From: Motiliproteus sp963974645
GTDB lineage: Bacteria; Pseudomonadota; Gammaproteobacteria; Pseudomonadales; Balneatricaceae
Direction of reading: 5' to 3'
NCBI GenBank assembly: GCA_963974645.1
Contig: CAXBEA010000043.1
Span: 1 to 33,092, forward strand
DNA: 33,092 bases
The notes below the pieces were generated by a model. It was not told the origin of the DNA. It searched no databases and worked only from the letters and a program-made list of their open reading frames with translations. Numbering within the stretch: position 1 is the first letter of the stretch; each line of letters starts with the position of its first letter. Of this stretch, positions 7,847-15,653 are shown piece after piece. The translations under genes were made by a program, and so were the position numbers.

Positions 7847-10132
7847 CTAATTGATGCGCCGGTTGTTACGCTGCTCCACCACTTTAGTTGATGGCAGTGT
7901 GCTTATAATAATGATGATCCAATAAAAGAGCATCGATATCCTTGCTGAGTCAAGAGGATTTCCCATCATTCCTACCGATATCATCCCTATCACCACCATT
8001 ACCCCGGCAAATCCTAGACTGTTATTATTTAATGAAGCGCTGAATGCTTTCATCAGTGCGACGGTGATGAGTAACAGGGTTGAGAGAAATCCAACGATAC
8101 CGAGTTCGAATAGCAGGCTGATGGGGATGTTTTTCATATGCCAAGGTAAATGCTCAAAATCGTTGTAGAAATACCACTGTTTACCCTCGCTAAAAGTAGG
8201 GTTTTTTAGTAGGTTTTTACCATTATGAATCAGCTGCGCCGATTCAATAGTCATAATACTTTCATTCCGATTTGATACGTAGAATACGGTCGGCCATCGA
8301 TAAAAAATGGAACCTTCGCCGACCCGGTTGCTGTTGAGCGTTATCTCGATCCGGTGATCGCTGACTGCTGGTATCTTTATATATTTCGATGAGCAGTTAA
8401 ACGGTGCCTTACTGGCAAAGATGTAGTTCCTTTCACACATGCCAACCAACAGGTTACCCGGTTGCTCCGCCGAGGTGCTCAGCACCACCTGATAATCCTG
8501 ATGGGGCATGATAGGCAGGCGTTGGGCAAATTTGAGGTCACGGCCAAAGCCAAGCGTCAGCCCCGTTTGAGTTAATGTAAATGAGCCGACCGAACGCACC
8601 TTCTCAGGGTGGGTGGTAGCGTAGGCCAATGGAAAAGCTCCGGGTCCCATACCGATCAGGTGGTTTTGCCAACTATCGCTGCGCGAAGACAGCACATCCG
8701 ACCAGTGGTCAAACCGCGTTTGAAAATCGGATCCAATGCTGGTTAAACGTTCGCTCATCCGGTAGCTGGCAAAGGTTGTCAGTAGCAGAAAACTGATCGC
8801 CACGGTAGTGGCCAATACTGATAGCAAGGTTGACCGAGCAATTTTGATGTTGCTGCCAAGCAGGTGGGCAATACCGCTGAATACAATCAATAATGCAAAC
8901 TGAGAGGCGACGTATCGTGGCTCGGTGCTGATCCATTTGCTGGTCAGTTGGGCATAGATACCCAATCCAATCGCGGCACAATATCCCAGTGCCAATATCC
9001 AGCGGTTAAGATTTTTAATCTTACTAAAGGCCGCAGTAACCAACCCCAGGGTAATGATCACATAACCGGCTCCGAGCCCAAGATAGCCGCTGGTGCGGTA
9101 AAGTTGGAACAGGCTAAACAGGGTCGCTATTAGGACGGTGACTGCTAAGACAATGTGCCGCTTATTGCCATTAAGGGCAAATGTTTGGCGTTTTAGTATC
9201 AGCCCACCCGCTACTAGAAACATCAGGAAACCAGCGAAGTAGGTGGTCCGGGTGAATGTGGTAATTAGGCAGTAGATTAACCCAAACATCGCTAGGATAA
9301 ACGGGATTTTACGTAGTCCAGTAAAGTGTATGATGCCACCGCCGACCAGACCGATCAGCAGAATAATCGATCCATCGATCGCCTCACCCCCGGTATGCAT
9401 TGCCGATAGTAAACCTGTTACTCGGTATCGGCTGGTAAAATCCAGCAGTGAACTCAAACGATAATAGTAGGCGCCAGAGGAAAATAGATCTTGCCATACC
9501 CCTCGCTCCCAGGTGATGGCGCCGAATAACACTAGGCCAGCGAGCATGCCGCCGTAAAGCAGGTGTTCGGTCGCTTTTTGTTCATCTGAATGCGAGAGTT
9601 GCAGCCATAGCGCCCATAGTAGTAGCGCGTAAAGTGGACCTTTTACCTGGAATAGCGCAAAGGTCTCTGAAAAATAGAAAACCTGCTCCGGCCTTAAGGC
9701 CAGGTTTGCCTGCCAGTCGGTCTGGGTGACGAAAGAAACTAGCCAGACGGTTATCCAAAAAAAGATGATGGTTGGGACGCGCCCTCGATGCTGGGTTCTT
9801 CGGGGCTCTGAACTGTTGTGAGTGGCTGGCTGCTTTAAGGTCCTCAACATGATGCCGGCTAAACTGACCAGCAAGAACAGGTCAAGCTCATTAACTAGCG
9901 ACCAACCCAGCCAGGCAGTGAGGTCTAGATTAAGAATGAAGCCGGGCAGCAGCAGCAGTGACCAGTAAGGTTTTGCGATCAATAAGGCCAGGTAAGCGAT
10001 GGCAACCAGACCCAGAGCCATGGAGGCCTGCGGTAGTGTTGTAAGGATCCAAAATGAGGTCGCTAAGCATATGAAAGAAAATACGATTTTTACCGAGAAA
10101 ATAGGCCGGTCAATTGCTATGGTATGGTGCAC
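7847..10132 (-). CDS. O-antigen ligase/polymerase (Wzy_C-type) with extra beta-rich insert
   Basis: This 761-residue polytopic membrane protein should polymerise or ligate lipid-linked glycan at the periplasmic face. The N-terminal two-thirds is a succession of about twelve hydrophobic helices. DFQTRFDHWSDVL and LIGMGPGAFPLAY (around residues 470-500) match the large-loop region of the Wzy_C/O-antigen ligase family. Usual members are 400-480 residues, so this one is much longer. Between about residues 512 and 662, before the last two or three helices, is a strand-rich soluble insert with features of a carbohydrate-binding jelly roll, including an NPTFSEGKQW turn. Translation starts at GTG 10132 with AAGGA eight bases upstream. 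Only 41 bases separate it from the divergent heparinase-like gene. A second, XrtA-type ligase lies at 16773-18110, so this one may serve a different polymer. Confidence 0.8.
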   Translation of the reverse strand: MHHTIAIDRPIFSVKIVFSFICLATSFWILTTLPQASMALGLVAIAYLALLIAKPYWSLLLLPGFILNLDLTAWLGWSLVNELDLFLLVSLAGIMLRTLKQPATHNSSEPRRTQHRGRVPTIIFFWITVWLVSFVTQTDWQANLALRPEQVFYFSETFALFQVKGPLYALLLWALWLQLSHSDEQKATEHLLYGGMLAGLVLFGAITWERGVWQDLFSSGAYYYRLSSLLDFTSRYRVTGLLSAMHTGGEAIDGSIILLIGLVGGGIIHFTGLRKIPFILAMFGLIYCLITTFTRTTYFAGFLMFLVAGGLILKRQTFALNGNKRHIVLAVTVLIATLFSLFQLYRTSGYLGLGAGYVIITLGLVTAAFSKIKNLNRWILALGYCAAIGLGIYAQLTSKWISTEPRYVASQFALLIVFSGIAHLLGSNIKIARSTLLSVLATTVAISFLLLTTFASYRMSERLTSIGSDFQTRFDHWSDVLSSRSDSWQNHLIGMGPGAFPLAYATTHPEKVRSVGSFTLTQTGLTLGFGRDLKFAQRLPIMPHQDYQVVLSTSAEQPGNLLVGMCERNYIFASKAPFNCSSKYIKIPAVSDHRIEITLNSNRVGEGSIFYRWPTVFYVSNRNESIMTIESAQLIHNGKNLLKNPTFSEGKQWYFYNDFEHLPWHMKNIPISLLFELGIVGFLSTLLLITVALMKAFSASLNNNSLGFAGVMVVIGMISVGMMGNPLDSARISMLFYWIIIIISTLPSTKVVEQRNNRRIN

Positions 10133-10173
10133 CCTAACGTCCTTATCCTGTGTTATAACATATAGACAGAACT

Positions 10174-12600
10174 ATGATTGATCCCCGATCCTTGGCTTGG
10201 CGTTTAGCGTTAGAGTGGCTTTCAATCACCAGCAAGATCCTGGTCCTATCGATGAGCCTTATCGTGGCGCTTGTATTCTGGACTCGCCTAGACCCATCGG
10301 TCCATGATCGATCGTTAGTGGGGCTGATCAATAAATTTAGTGTTTTCGCTGGCTTGATACAGGCTGATGCCAACCTACTGATGGCGACGTCAAAGTATCA
10401 GGATCGCTATCAGGACAAGGCTATAAACCAACCCTATCCTAGAGTGTTATTACAGCCGCTGAGCAACTGGCCGGGACAGCAACCGGCTCAGTTGCTCACG
10501 CAACGGATAGCAAGGCTAGAGTATAACAAGGAGCGCTTGATAGTCGACTGCGATCGCGACCATCTGCTGCAAAACTTGTTGTGCTATTTTCAAGCACCCA
10601 GCGAGCTGCAGCGCCAGTCGATCGAGCAGCAACTGAGCAACTTTAACCTGATTGAGCCCAAGGATAGCGGGCAGTATGGCAATAGCTGGGAACTGGCGAT
10701 CGGTTATGATCTGGCACGAACCATCCCTGGACTGTCACCGGATACGTCTGAAAAGGTGCAGCAGAAAATCGTAGCGGCGCTGACCAAACACCTGCAGCTA
10801 CTCGATGCCAACAGCGCTTCGTTGTGGCATGGACGCAGCACAATCGCTGCCTCGGCACTTATCCTGGCTGCGGTATTGGATTTGGATAAGCCGGAGCATA
10901 AACAGCTGTTTTCTAGAAGCTACGGCCATTTCAGCGATGTGATTGACGCACTGGAAGCAACCGAAACCTGGCCCGAGGGGTTTAACTACTGGCTGCAGGA
11001 GCGCGGCATGCCGATCGCACTGGGGTTGGCTGCTTTTAAAAATGTATCCCGCGACCAAACCGAAAAAAATCAGCTTGACTACCTCATGCGCCGAATCGGG
11101 TTATGGCATATTTACCTTACTCGCCCCGATTATCGCATCGAAGGCTGGGGTGATGAGGGTTCCCGTTCAGACCTTAAAGACGGAGCGCGGCGTATCATTG
11201 ATATTCTTGCGCAGGCCAGCGGTGATTCCCTCTTAGGACGCTACTCTCACTTTTTGAAGAACCTGCACCCACAAGAGTCGTACAATTATGGACGTCTTTG
11301 GCAGATGGTCCTGTTTAATGATCCATTTGTTGCTGATCGACCGATAGAAGAAATACAGACACTAGAGGATGTGATGGGGAGTGGGCCGGCGGCAGCTCTG
11401 TTTGGTGCTGGATACAGTAATCATCTGATTATCCGTTCTGGCTGGAAACCCGAAGATACTTTTATAAGCTTCCGAGCCAGTGATATTTTTACCCATCACC
11501 AGCATTATGATGCAGGCCATTTCACGTTATTTAAGCAGGCACCGTTGGCGGTTAATTCTAGTACCTATGGTGATTTCTTCGGTCCCCATCGGCTCAACTA
11601 TGCGATCAGGACCATTGCCAAAAACAGCCTGTTGGTTATTGATTCGCAAGAGCAGGTGACCCCCAATCAATTTTTTAAGACCAATGTCATCGATGGTGGT
11701 CAGCGGATCGTGCTGCCGACCGGGTCAGCGGTTACCAGTTTCGATCACTGGCAGGATAATCGAACCCAAGGGACCAATTTAGGGGCTTCCGAGTTGCTAG
11801 CCTATGAGTCAATGCCAGGAGCGGCTACCTATATCAAGACCGATATCACCCGGGCCTATAACAGCATTCGTTTCGACACCAACGGTGGCGCGGGTAAGGT
11901 GAAGCGGGTTACCCGTGAGCTGCTTTACCTTTATGCCGAGGATAGTTTGATGGTACGCGACGAGGTGATCACAACTGATCCCGCGCATCAGGTTCGCTGG
12001 CTACTGCATACCTATAACAAGTTTGCTGCTGAGCAGCATCGTGTTGTTAAAGGAACGTTGGAGGATGGGATTCTCAAGAGCGCCAATTCAGAACAAGGGT
12101 TAATAACCCAGCATCAGCGGGGGAGGCTGAAAATAGACATTATCGAGCCGGTGGTTGATGAAATTACCCAGGTTGGTGGGCCCAGCTACCGCTACTTTGT
12201 CGCCGCTCCCGAGTCGCCCGTCGATGGCAGTAATTTTACCGCTGGCAGCTCACCCGATCCCTGGTTTGAGCAGCCCCTATGGCGCAGCGAGATAGACAGT
12301 CCCTCGACCGATAATCGTCACCGGTTTCTAGTCGTATTGCAGCCTCGAAGCTTGAACGAGCCTTTTACCCGGGTGGATAGGGCCGATACTCATACAGCGA
12401 ACAGCCATGGTGTACGCATAGGCCGCAGCCTGGTCCTGTTCCGTGGACAGGCATGCCGGGATATTGATTCTGTTATCGAAGGAGTAGATCAGGTGGTCTA
12501 TATTGATATGTCAGACTGCTATCAACAGCTCAAGTCGGAAGATGCCAGCAGCGCTGGGCTACAGGGAGCTCAGGCGCTGTTTATTCAGACGTTGAAATGA
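10174..12600 (+). CDS. Heparinase II/III-family polysaccharide lyase, membrane-anchored
   Basis: This 808-residue protein has one N-terminal membrane helix (around residues 17-38) and a large periplasmic part. Residues from about 60 to 390 fit the helical (alpha/alpha) toroid of heparinase II/III and alginate-lyase proteins, with WPEGFNYWLQERG and EGWGDEGSRSD segments. The beta-sandwich domain begins around residue 410 with the family motif THHQHYDAGHFTLF (around 440-453), rich in candidate metal or catalytic His and Tyr, followed by STYGDFFGPH. Such enzymes cleave uronate-containing chains by beta-elimination; here it may degrade, trim or release the polymer made by the locus. The promoter must lie within or overlap the 41-base gap shared with the divergent O-antigen ligase, so the two are likely expressed together. 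No frameshift is seen. Confidence 0.85.
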   Translation: MIDPRSLAWRLALEWLSITSKILVLSMSLIVALVFWTRLDPSVHDRSLVGLINKFSVFAGLIQADANLLMATSKYQDRYQDKAINQPYPRVLLQPLSNWPGQQPAQLLTQRIARLEYNKERLIVDCDRDHLLQNLLCYFQAPSELQRQSIEQQLSNFNLIEPKDSGQYGNSWELAIGYDLARTIPGLSPDTSEKVQQKIVAALTKHLQLLDANSASLWHGRSTIAASALILAAVLDLDKPEHKQLFSRSYGHFSDVIDALEATETWPEGFNYWLQERGMPIALGLAAFKNVSRDQTEKNQLDYLMRRIGLWHIYLTRPDYRIEGWGDEGSRSDLKDGARRIIDILAQASGDSLLGRYSHFLKNLHPQESYNYGRLWQMVLFNDPFVADRPIEEIQTLEDVMGSGPAAALFGAGYSNHLIIRSGWKPEDTFISFRASDIFTHHQHYDAGHFTLFKQAPLAVNSSTYGDFFGPHRLNYAIRTIAKNSLLVIDSQEQVTPNQFFKTNVIDGGQRIVLPTGSAVTSFDHWQDNRTQGTNLGASELLAYESMPGAATYIKTDITRAYNSIRFDTNGGAGKVKRVTRELLYLYAEDSLMVRDEVITTDPAHQVRWLLHTYNKFAAEQHRVVKGTLEDGILKSANSEQGLITQHQRGRLKIDIIEPVVDEITQVGGPSYRYFVAAPESPVDGSNFTAGSSPDPWFEQPLWRSEIDSPSTDNRHRFLVVLQPRSLNEPFTRVDRADTHTANSHGVRIGRSLVLFRGQACRDIDSVIEGVDQVVYIDMSDCYQQLKSEDASSAGLQGAQALFIQTLK

Positions 12601-12647
12601 TGCGTTGCCGATATCGATAGCCGATTTTAGGAATGCAGGCTAGGTTC

Positions 12648-12669
12648 GCGGCGCAGAGGTTAACGCCGC
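12648..12669. repeat. GC-rich hairpin downstream of the heparinase-like gene
   Basis: GCGGCG (12648-12653) pairs with CGCCGC (12664-12669) across a ten-base loop. The stem is all G-C, about 50 bases after the lyase stop codon. No T-tract follows, so it could be a pause or mRNA-stabilising hairpin rather than a standard terminator. Confidence 0.35.
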
Positions 12670-12767
12670 TATGGGGGATATTCCTCTCCCAGTTTTGCCA
12701 GAAAATCTTTAAACGACTGATGGTTCTAAGGTTGATCCGATGCCGGTATCCATTAAATAGCTTTAAC

Positions 12768-12779
12768 TTTACACTCTGG
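12768..12779 (+). promoter_or_regulatory. Shared 12-mer, candidate regulator site upstream of the deacetylase/ATP-grasp pair
   Basis: TTTACACTCTGG here is identical to the sequence at 31885-31896 upstream of the PEP-CTERM gene, where it forms one arm of a palindrome. A near-complementary copy (GAGTGTTAAG, 9 of 10 against GAGTGTAAAG) lies at 12825-12834. Both positions are non-coding and upstream of a gene on the same strand. Function as a protein-binding site is inference. Confidence 0.35.
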
Positions 12780-12850
12780 AGCAGTTACTATTTTGCCAGC
12801 ACGACGGGCTGATAGCCGAGTTAAGAGTGTTAAGTCTCAAGGATGATATT

Positions 12851-13840
12851 ATGCCTAACCCCAGGGTTATCCTGACTGTGGACACCGAACCGAGTATAGC
12901 GGGGGCGCTGAAGGATCCAGCACGTTACTCACCGTTGCTAGAGCAACCGGTTTGGGGTGAGGTTAACGGCCGCAGTGAGGCGTTGGGCTTTATTACCGAG
13001 ACCCTTTGCCGTTTTGATCTAGCCGCCACCTTTTTTGTTGAGACGGTACATACCGGGTATTTCGGTGAGATGGCGATGGCACCCTACGTACGCCACCTGG
13101 TCGACAAGCACCAGGATGTTCAGCTGCATATCCACCCGGTCTGGCTGAACCTGCTGCGCGATTCTCCCTTTGGTGATCGGACCTTCAATGACGACAGTGC
13201 GGCGCTCCCCGAACATGAGTTGTCAGAACTGCTCAAACAGGGCATCGAACAGATTCAGCGTTGGACCGGGCAGCGTCCAGTGGCGCTGCGCACCGGAAAT
13301 TTTGATGCCTCGTCTTCTGTTTACCGGGCAATGCGCCAGGCCGGCCTTGAGCTCAGTTCTAACCTCTGTGGTTCGGGACGAACCTATGCCGAGGCGGTAC
13401 TGAATCGCTCAGGAGGTATCTGCCAGGTGGAGGGCATTACCGAACTTCCCGTTACCTGTTTTTCTGATCAGGGTCCGGTGGGGAAGGGGCGCTTACGCGC
13501 CGCGCAGATTACCGCCTGTAGTGCCGCGGAACTGATCAACCTACTCGAACAATGCGCCAGCCAGCAGGTGGATACGGTGGTGTTGGTGACCCACCCTTTC
13601 GAATTTATCAAGAAATCGAGCTTTAGATACGATGATCTCCGTCCAAACAGATTGGTGCAGTCACGCCTGATTAAACTTTGTCAGTTTCTCAGTCATAACC
13701 GTGACCGGTTTGAGGTGTGCACTTTTGCAGATATTGCCCGGCAAGACCGATGCAGCGAGTCGCCCCCTCCACAGCTTGATGGCTCGGCGCTGCATTCGAT
13801 CTACCGGGCATTACAGAATGTTATTAATGATCACCTGTAG
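12851..13840 (+). CDS. NodB-like polysaccharide deacetylase family protein, cytoplasmic
   Basis: This protein of about 329 residues has the polysaccharide deacetylase (NodB) fold. VILTVDTEPS near the N-terminus carries the catalytic or metal Asp, AATFFVETVH is the second strand, and VQLHIHPVW supplies the metal-binding histidines in an H-x-H arrangement rather than the usual H-x3-H. RTGNFDASS matches the R-x-P/G motif. There is no signal peptide, unlike most secreted deacetylases, so it should act on a cytoplasmic sugar nucleotide or lipid-linked precursor. ATG 12851 is preferred because AAGGA lies seven bases upstream; GTG 12827 is an in-frame alternative with no good site. The ATP-grasp gene follows after 11 bases, implying a two-gene unit. 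It is distinct from the XrtA-type deacetylase at 29870-30712. Confidence 0.8.
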   Translation: MPNPRVILTVDTEPSIAGALKDPARYSPLLEQPVWGEVNGRSEALGFITETLCRFDLAATFFVETVHTGYFGEMAMAPYVRHLVDKHQDVQLHIHPVWLNLLRDSPFGDRTFNDDSAALPEHELSELLKQGIEQIQRWTGQRPVALRTGNFDASSSVYRAMRQAGLELSSNLCGSGRTYAEAVLNRSGGICQVEGITELPVTCFSDQGPVGKGRLRAAQITACSAAELINLLEQCASQQVDTVVLVTHPFEFIKKSSFRYDDLRPNRLVQSRLIKLCQFLSHNRDRFEVCTFADIARQDRCSESPPPQLDGSALHSIYRALQNVINDHL

Positions 13841-13851
13841 GGGACACCGGT

Positions 13852-15093
13852 TTGCCAGTCATGGATGTTAACGCGCAGAAAAACCGATCTAGCGTGATTG
13901 TTGTCGGGGTCGATACGCCGATCGGTGTTGCCATATTGAGAGACCTGGGAAGGCATCACTACTTCAATGTCGGCATCGGCAGGTCTGCCAGTGCGATCGG
14001 TTTTGCCTCGCACCATTGTCATCGATCTGAGGTCAGGGCATCGACCGAAAGCGATTTCATTGCCCAATTACTCCAGCTTGCCCATGAGTATGGCGATGTG
14101 TTTCTGATAGCTGTCAGCGAAAACGATAACCTGATCATCAATCGACACCGGCAGCGGTTAGAACAACTGATGACGGTGCTGGCGCCTAGCCAGCTGATGC
14201 TCGAAAAAGTATTGGATAAAAACCGCTGCTTGGGTATTGCTCAGAGCGTAGGCATCCGGATTCCAGAGTCTTTTCAGCCGGAGTCATTTGATCAGGTGTT
14301 GGCGTACAGTCAGCAGCCCCTTGACTATCCCCGGGTGCTCAAATGGGCCGACCCGAATGAAGTTGCCCAGGCATTGAGTCAAGCTGGGCTGGCATGCGAG
14401 AAATGTCAGTATGTTTTTGATGCGGAAGACCTTGTCGCCAAGCTCGAACCTTACCAAGCCATCGATTGCTTCCCGATGATTCAAGAATACTGCGCCGGTC
14501 ACGGAGTGGGGCAGATGTTCCTGGTTCAAGATGGCGAGGTTAAGCTAGCGTTTCAGCACGAGCGGCTGCATGAGTGGCCACCCGAGGGCGGGGTGTCCAC
14601 GCTGTGCAAGAGCCTGACACTCGAGCATCATAGGCAATGTCGTGAGCGCTCGATGCGGCTGTTAAAACAGCTGCAATGGACCGGAGTGGCGATGGTTGAG
14701 TACCGTTATGATCCGGCCAAGGCAGAATACTATTTTATGGAGATCAACGGTCGCTTCTGGGGTAGTTTACCACTGGCAATCGCGGCCGGCGTTCCTTTTG
14801 CCTCAGGGTGGGTGGCGCTAAGCCAAGGGCGCAATCCGCAGCAACCACGCTATCCGCAGCTACACTGCCGTTACATGATTCCGGAAACCCGTCGGCTGTT
14901 AAGGCTGCTGTTTCAAGCTAAGGCGGTGCAGGACCCCTGTTTCAGAGTCCGCTCGTTACAAGAACTCGTCGAGTATTTTCGCGGTTTTTTACGCAGGGGA
15001 ACTCACTACTACCTCTATTCTCGGCAAGACCCCGGACCTTTTTGGGCTGATATGCGCAATATCATGGGAAAAATGACTAACAGGTTCCGTTAG
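13852..15093 (+). CDS. ATP-grasp domain carboxylate-amine ligase-like protein
   Basis: This 413-residue protein has a Rossmann-like N-terminal part (VIVVGVDTPIGVAILRDLG) followed by an ATP-grasp domain. Landmarks are DKNRCLGIAQSVGIRIPES (around 123-141, pre-grasp lid), PRVLKWADPNE (around 163, ATP-binding Lys strand), MIQEYCAGHGVGQMFL (around 210-225) and YYFMEINGRFWGSLPLA (around 297-313), whose E-I-N binds magnesium. This layout is seen in biosynthetic ATP-grasp ligases that make amide bonds. No signal peptide or membrane helix is present. Translation probably starts at TTG 13852, with GGGGA six bases upstream; ATG 13861 is the alternative. It follows the deacetylase by 11 bases. A sequence in which deacetylation exposes an amine that this enzyme then acylates is attractive but unproven. 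The 3' end overlaps the convergent phosphatase gene by four bases. Confidence 0.83.
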   Translation: MPVMDVNAQKNRSSVIVVGVDTPIGVAILRDLGRHHYFNVGIGRSASAIGFASHHCHRSEVRASTESDFIAQLLQLAHEYGDVFLIAVSENDNLIINRHRQRLEQLMTVLAPSQLMLEKVLDKNRCLGIAQSVGIRIPESFQPESFDQVLAYSQQPLDYPRVLKWADPNEVAQALSQAGLACEKCQYVFDAEDLVAKLEPYQAIDCFPMIQEYCAGHGVGQMFLVQDGEVKLAFQHERLHEWPPEGGVSTLCKSLTLEHHRQCRERSMRLLKQLQWTGVAMVEYRYDPAKAEYYFMEINGRFWGSLPLAIAAGVPFASGWVALSQGRNPQQPRYPQLHCRYMIPETRRLLRLLFQAKAVQDPCFRVRSLQELVEYFRGFLRRGTHYYLYSRQDPGPFWADMRNIMGKMTNRFR

Positions 15094-15653
15094 TTTTTGG
15101 CGTTTTGGCACTCCGTTACCAGGTTGATTACGGCGCGCTCGATACGGTTGAAGCAGGTCGAAAAATATTCCCGGCTATGACTGAATGGGTCATAGAGCAA
15201 GGCAAATCGGGGCCGGCACCATAGACCCAGCAAGCAAACTTGAACATCCTGGTTGGTAATATGAGCGTCAAGCTGTTTAATATGACGGTCTTCCATCACA
15301 ATCAATAGATCACCATTGGTGATCGTAAAATCGCTAATATCGGTCGCTAGGTGGTGCTTCAGGTCAAGCTGGAAATCTCCGGCAACATCTTTGGCGGTCT
15401 CGTTGGCACTGACCCCGGTTGTCGTTGCCAGGCCAAAAGAATCCACCGGCAACACCGCCTTGTGCTCGAGTGCCAGGTAGTGGGCAAAAGGGCTGCGGCA
15501 GATGTTGCCCTGGCAGATAAACACCAGCCGCTTGACTCGATTCCAGTCTACTTCGCCATACTGGCGGTATGGCCCTAAGCGCCACATCAGATCCGCCAGT
15601 ATGGTGCGGATCAAGCCGCGATGGTTGGCGAATTGGTTAACGATGACGTTCAT
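15090..15653 (-). CDS. Low-molecular-weight protein tyrosine phosphatase (Wzb-like)
   Basis: This protein of about 187 residues has the phosphatase P-loop LVFICQGNICRSPF, with nucleophile Cys and Arg in C-x5-R spacing (around residues 47-53). The general acid is probably the Asp of LLYDPFSHSREYF near the C-terminus. Wzb-type enzymes dephosphorylate tyrosine kinases that control polysaccharide chain length. The P-loop normally lies within the first ten to fifteen residues; here about 42 residues precede it, an unusual extension. ATG 15653 is chosen; GTG 15656 is directly upstream. The gene start lies inside the end of the acyltransferase gene, so it is translationally coupled as the last member of the long minus-strand operon. 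No BY-kinase is in the window; in XrtA systems that kinase gene often lies with the exosortase. Confidence 0.85.
   Translation of the reverse strand: MNVIVNQFANHRGLIRTILADLMWRLGPYRQYGEVDWNRVKRLVFICQGNICRSPFAHYLALEHKAVLPVDSFGLATTTGVSANETAKDVAGDFQLDLKHHLATDISDFTITNGDLLIVMEDRHIKQLDAHITNQDVQVCLLGLWCRPRFALLYDPFSHSREYFSTCFNRIERAVINLVTECQNAKN

Larger units (their letters stand above)
12601..12850 (+). other. Intergenic region before the deacetylase/ATP-grasp pair
   Basis: This 250-base gap holds no ORF with coding character. It contains a GC-rich hairpin (12648-12669), a 12-mer shared with the PEP-CTERM upstream region (12768-12779), and a partial inverse copy of that motif (GAGTGTTAAG at 12825-12834). 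AAGGA at 12839-12843 is the ribosome binding site of the next gene. A promoter is expected here but no clear sigma-70 or sigma-54 element can be assigned. Confidence 0.45.

Noticed and set aside
12729..12744. GG-N10-GC element (AGGTTGATCCGATGCC) before the deacetylase gene as a sigma-54 promoter
   Set aside because: Only GG and TGC match the consensus; five core positions differ. GG-N10-GC alone occurs often by chance.
15351..15578. Opposite-strand and out-of-frame ORFs throughout the window, such as this one inside the phosphatase gene
   Set aside because: They lie fully within well-supported genes, lack ribosome binding sites and recognisable motifs, and have shadow-type composition.
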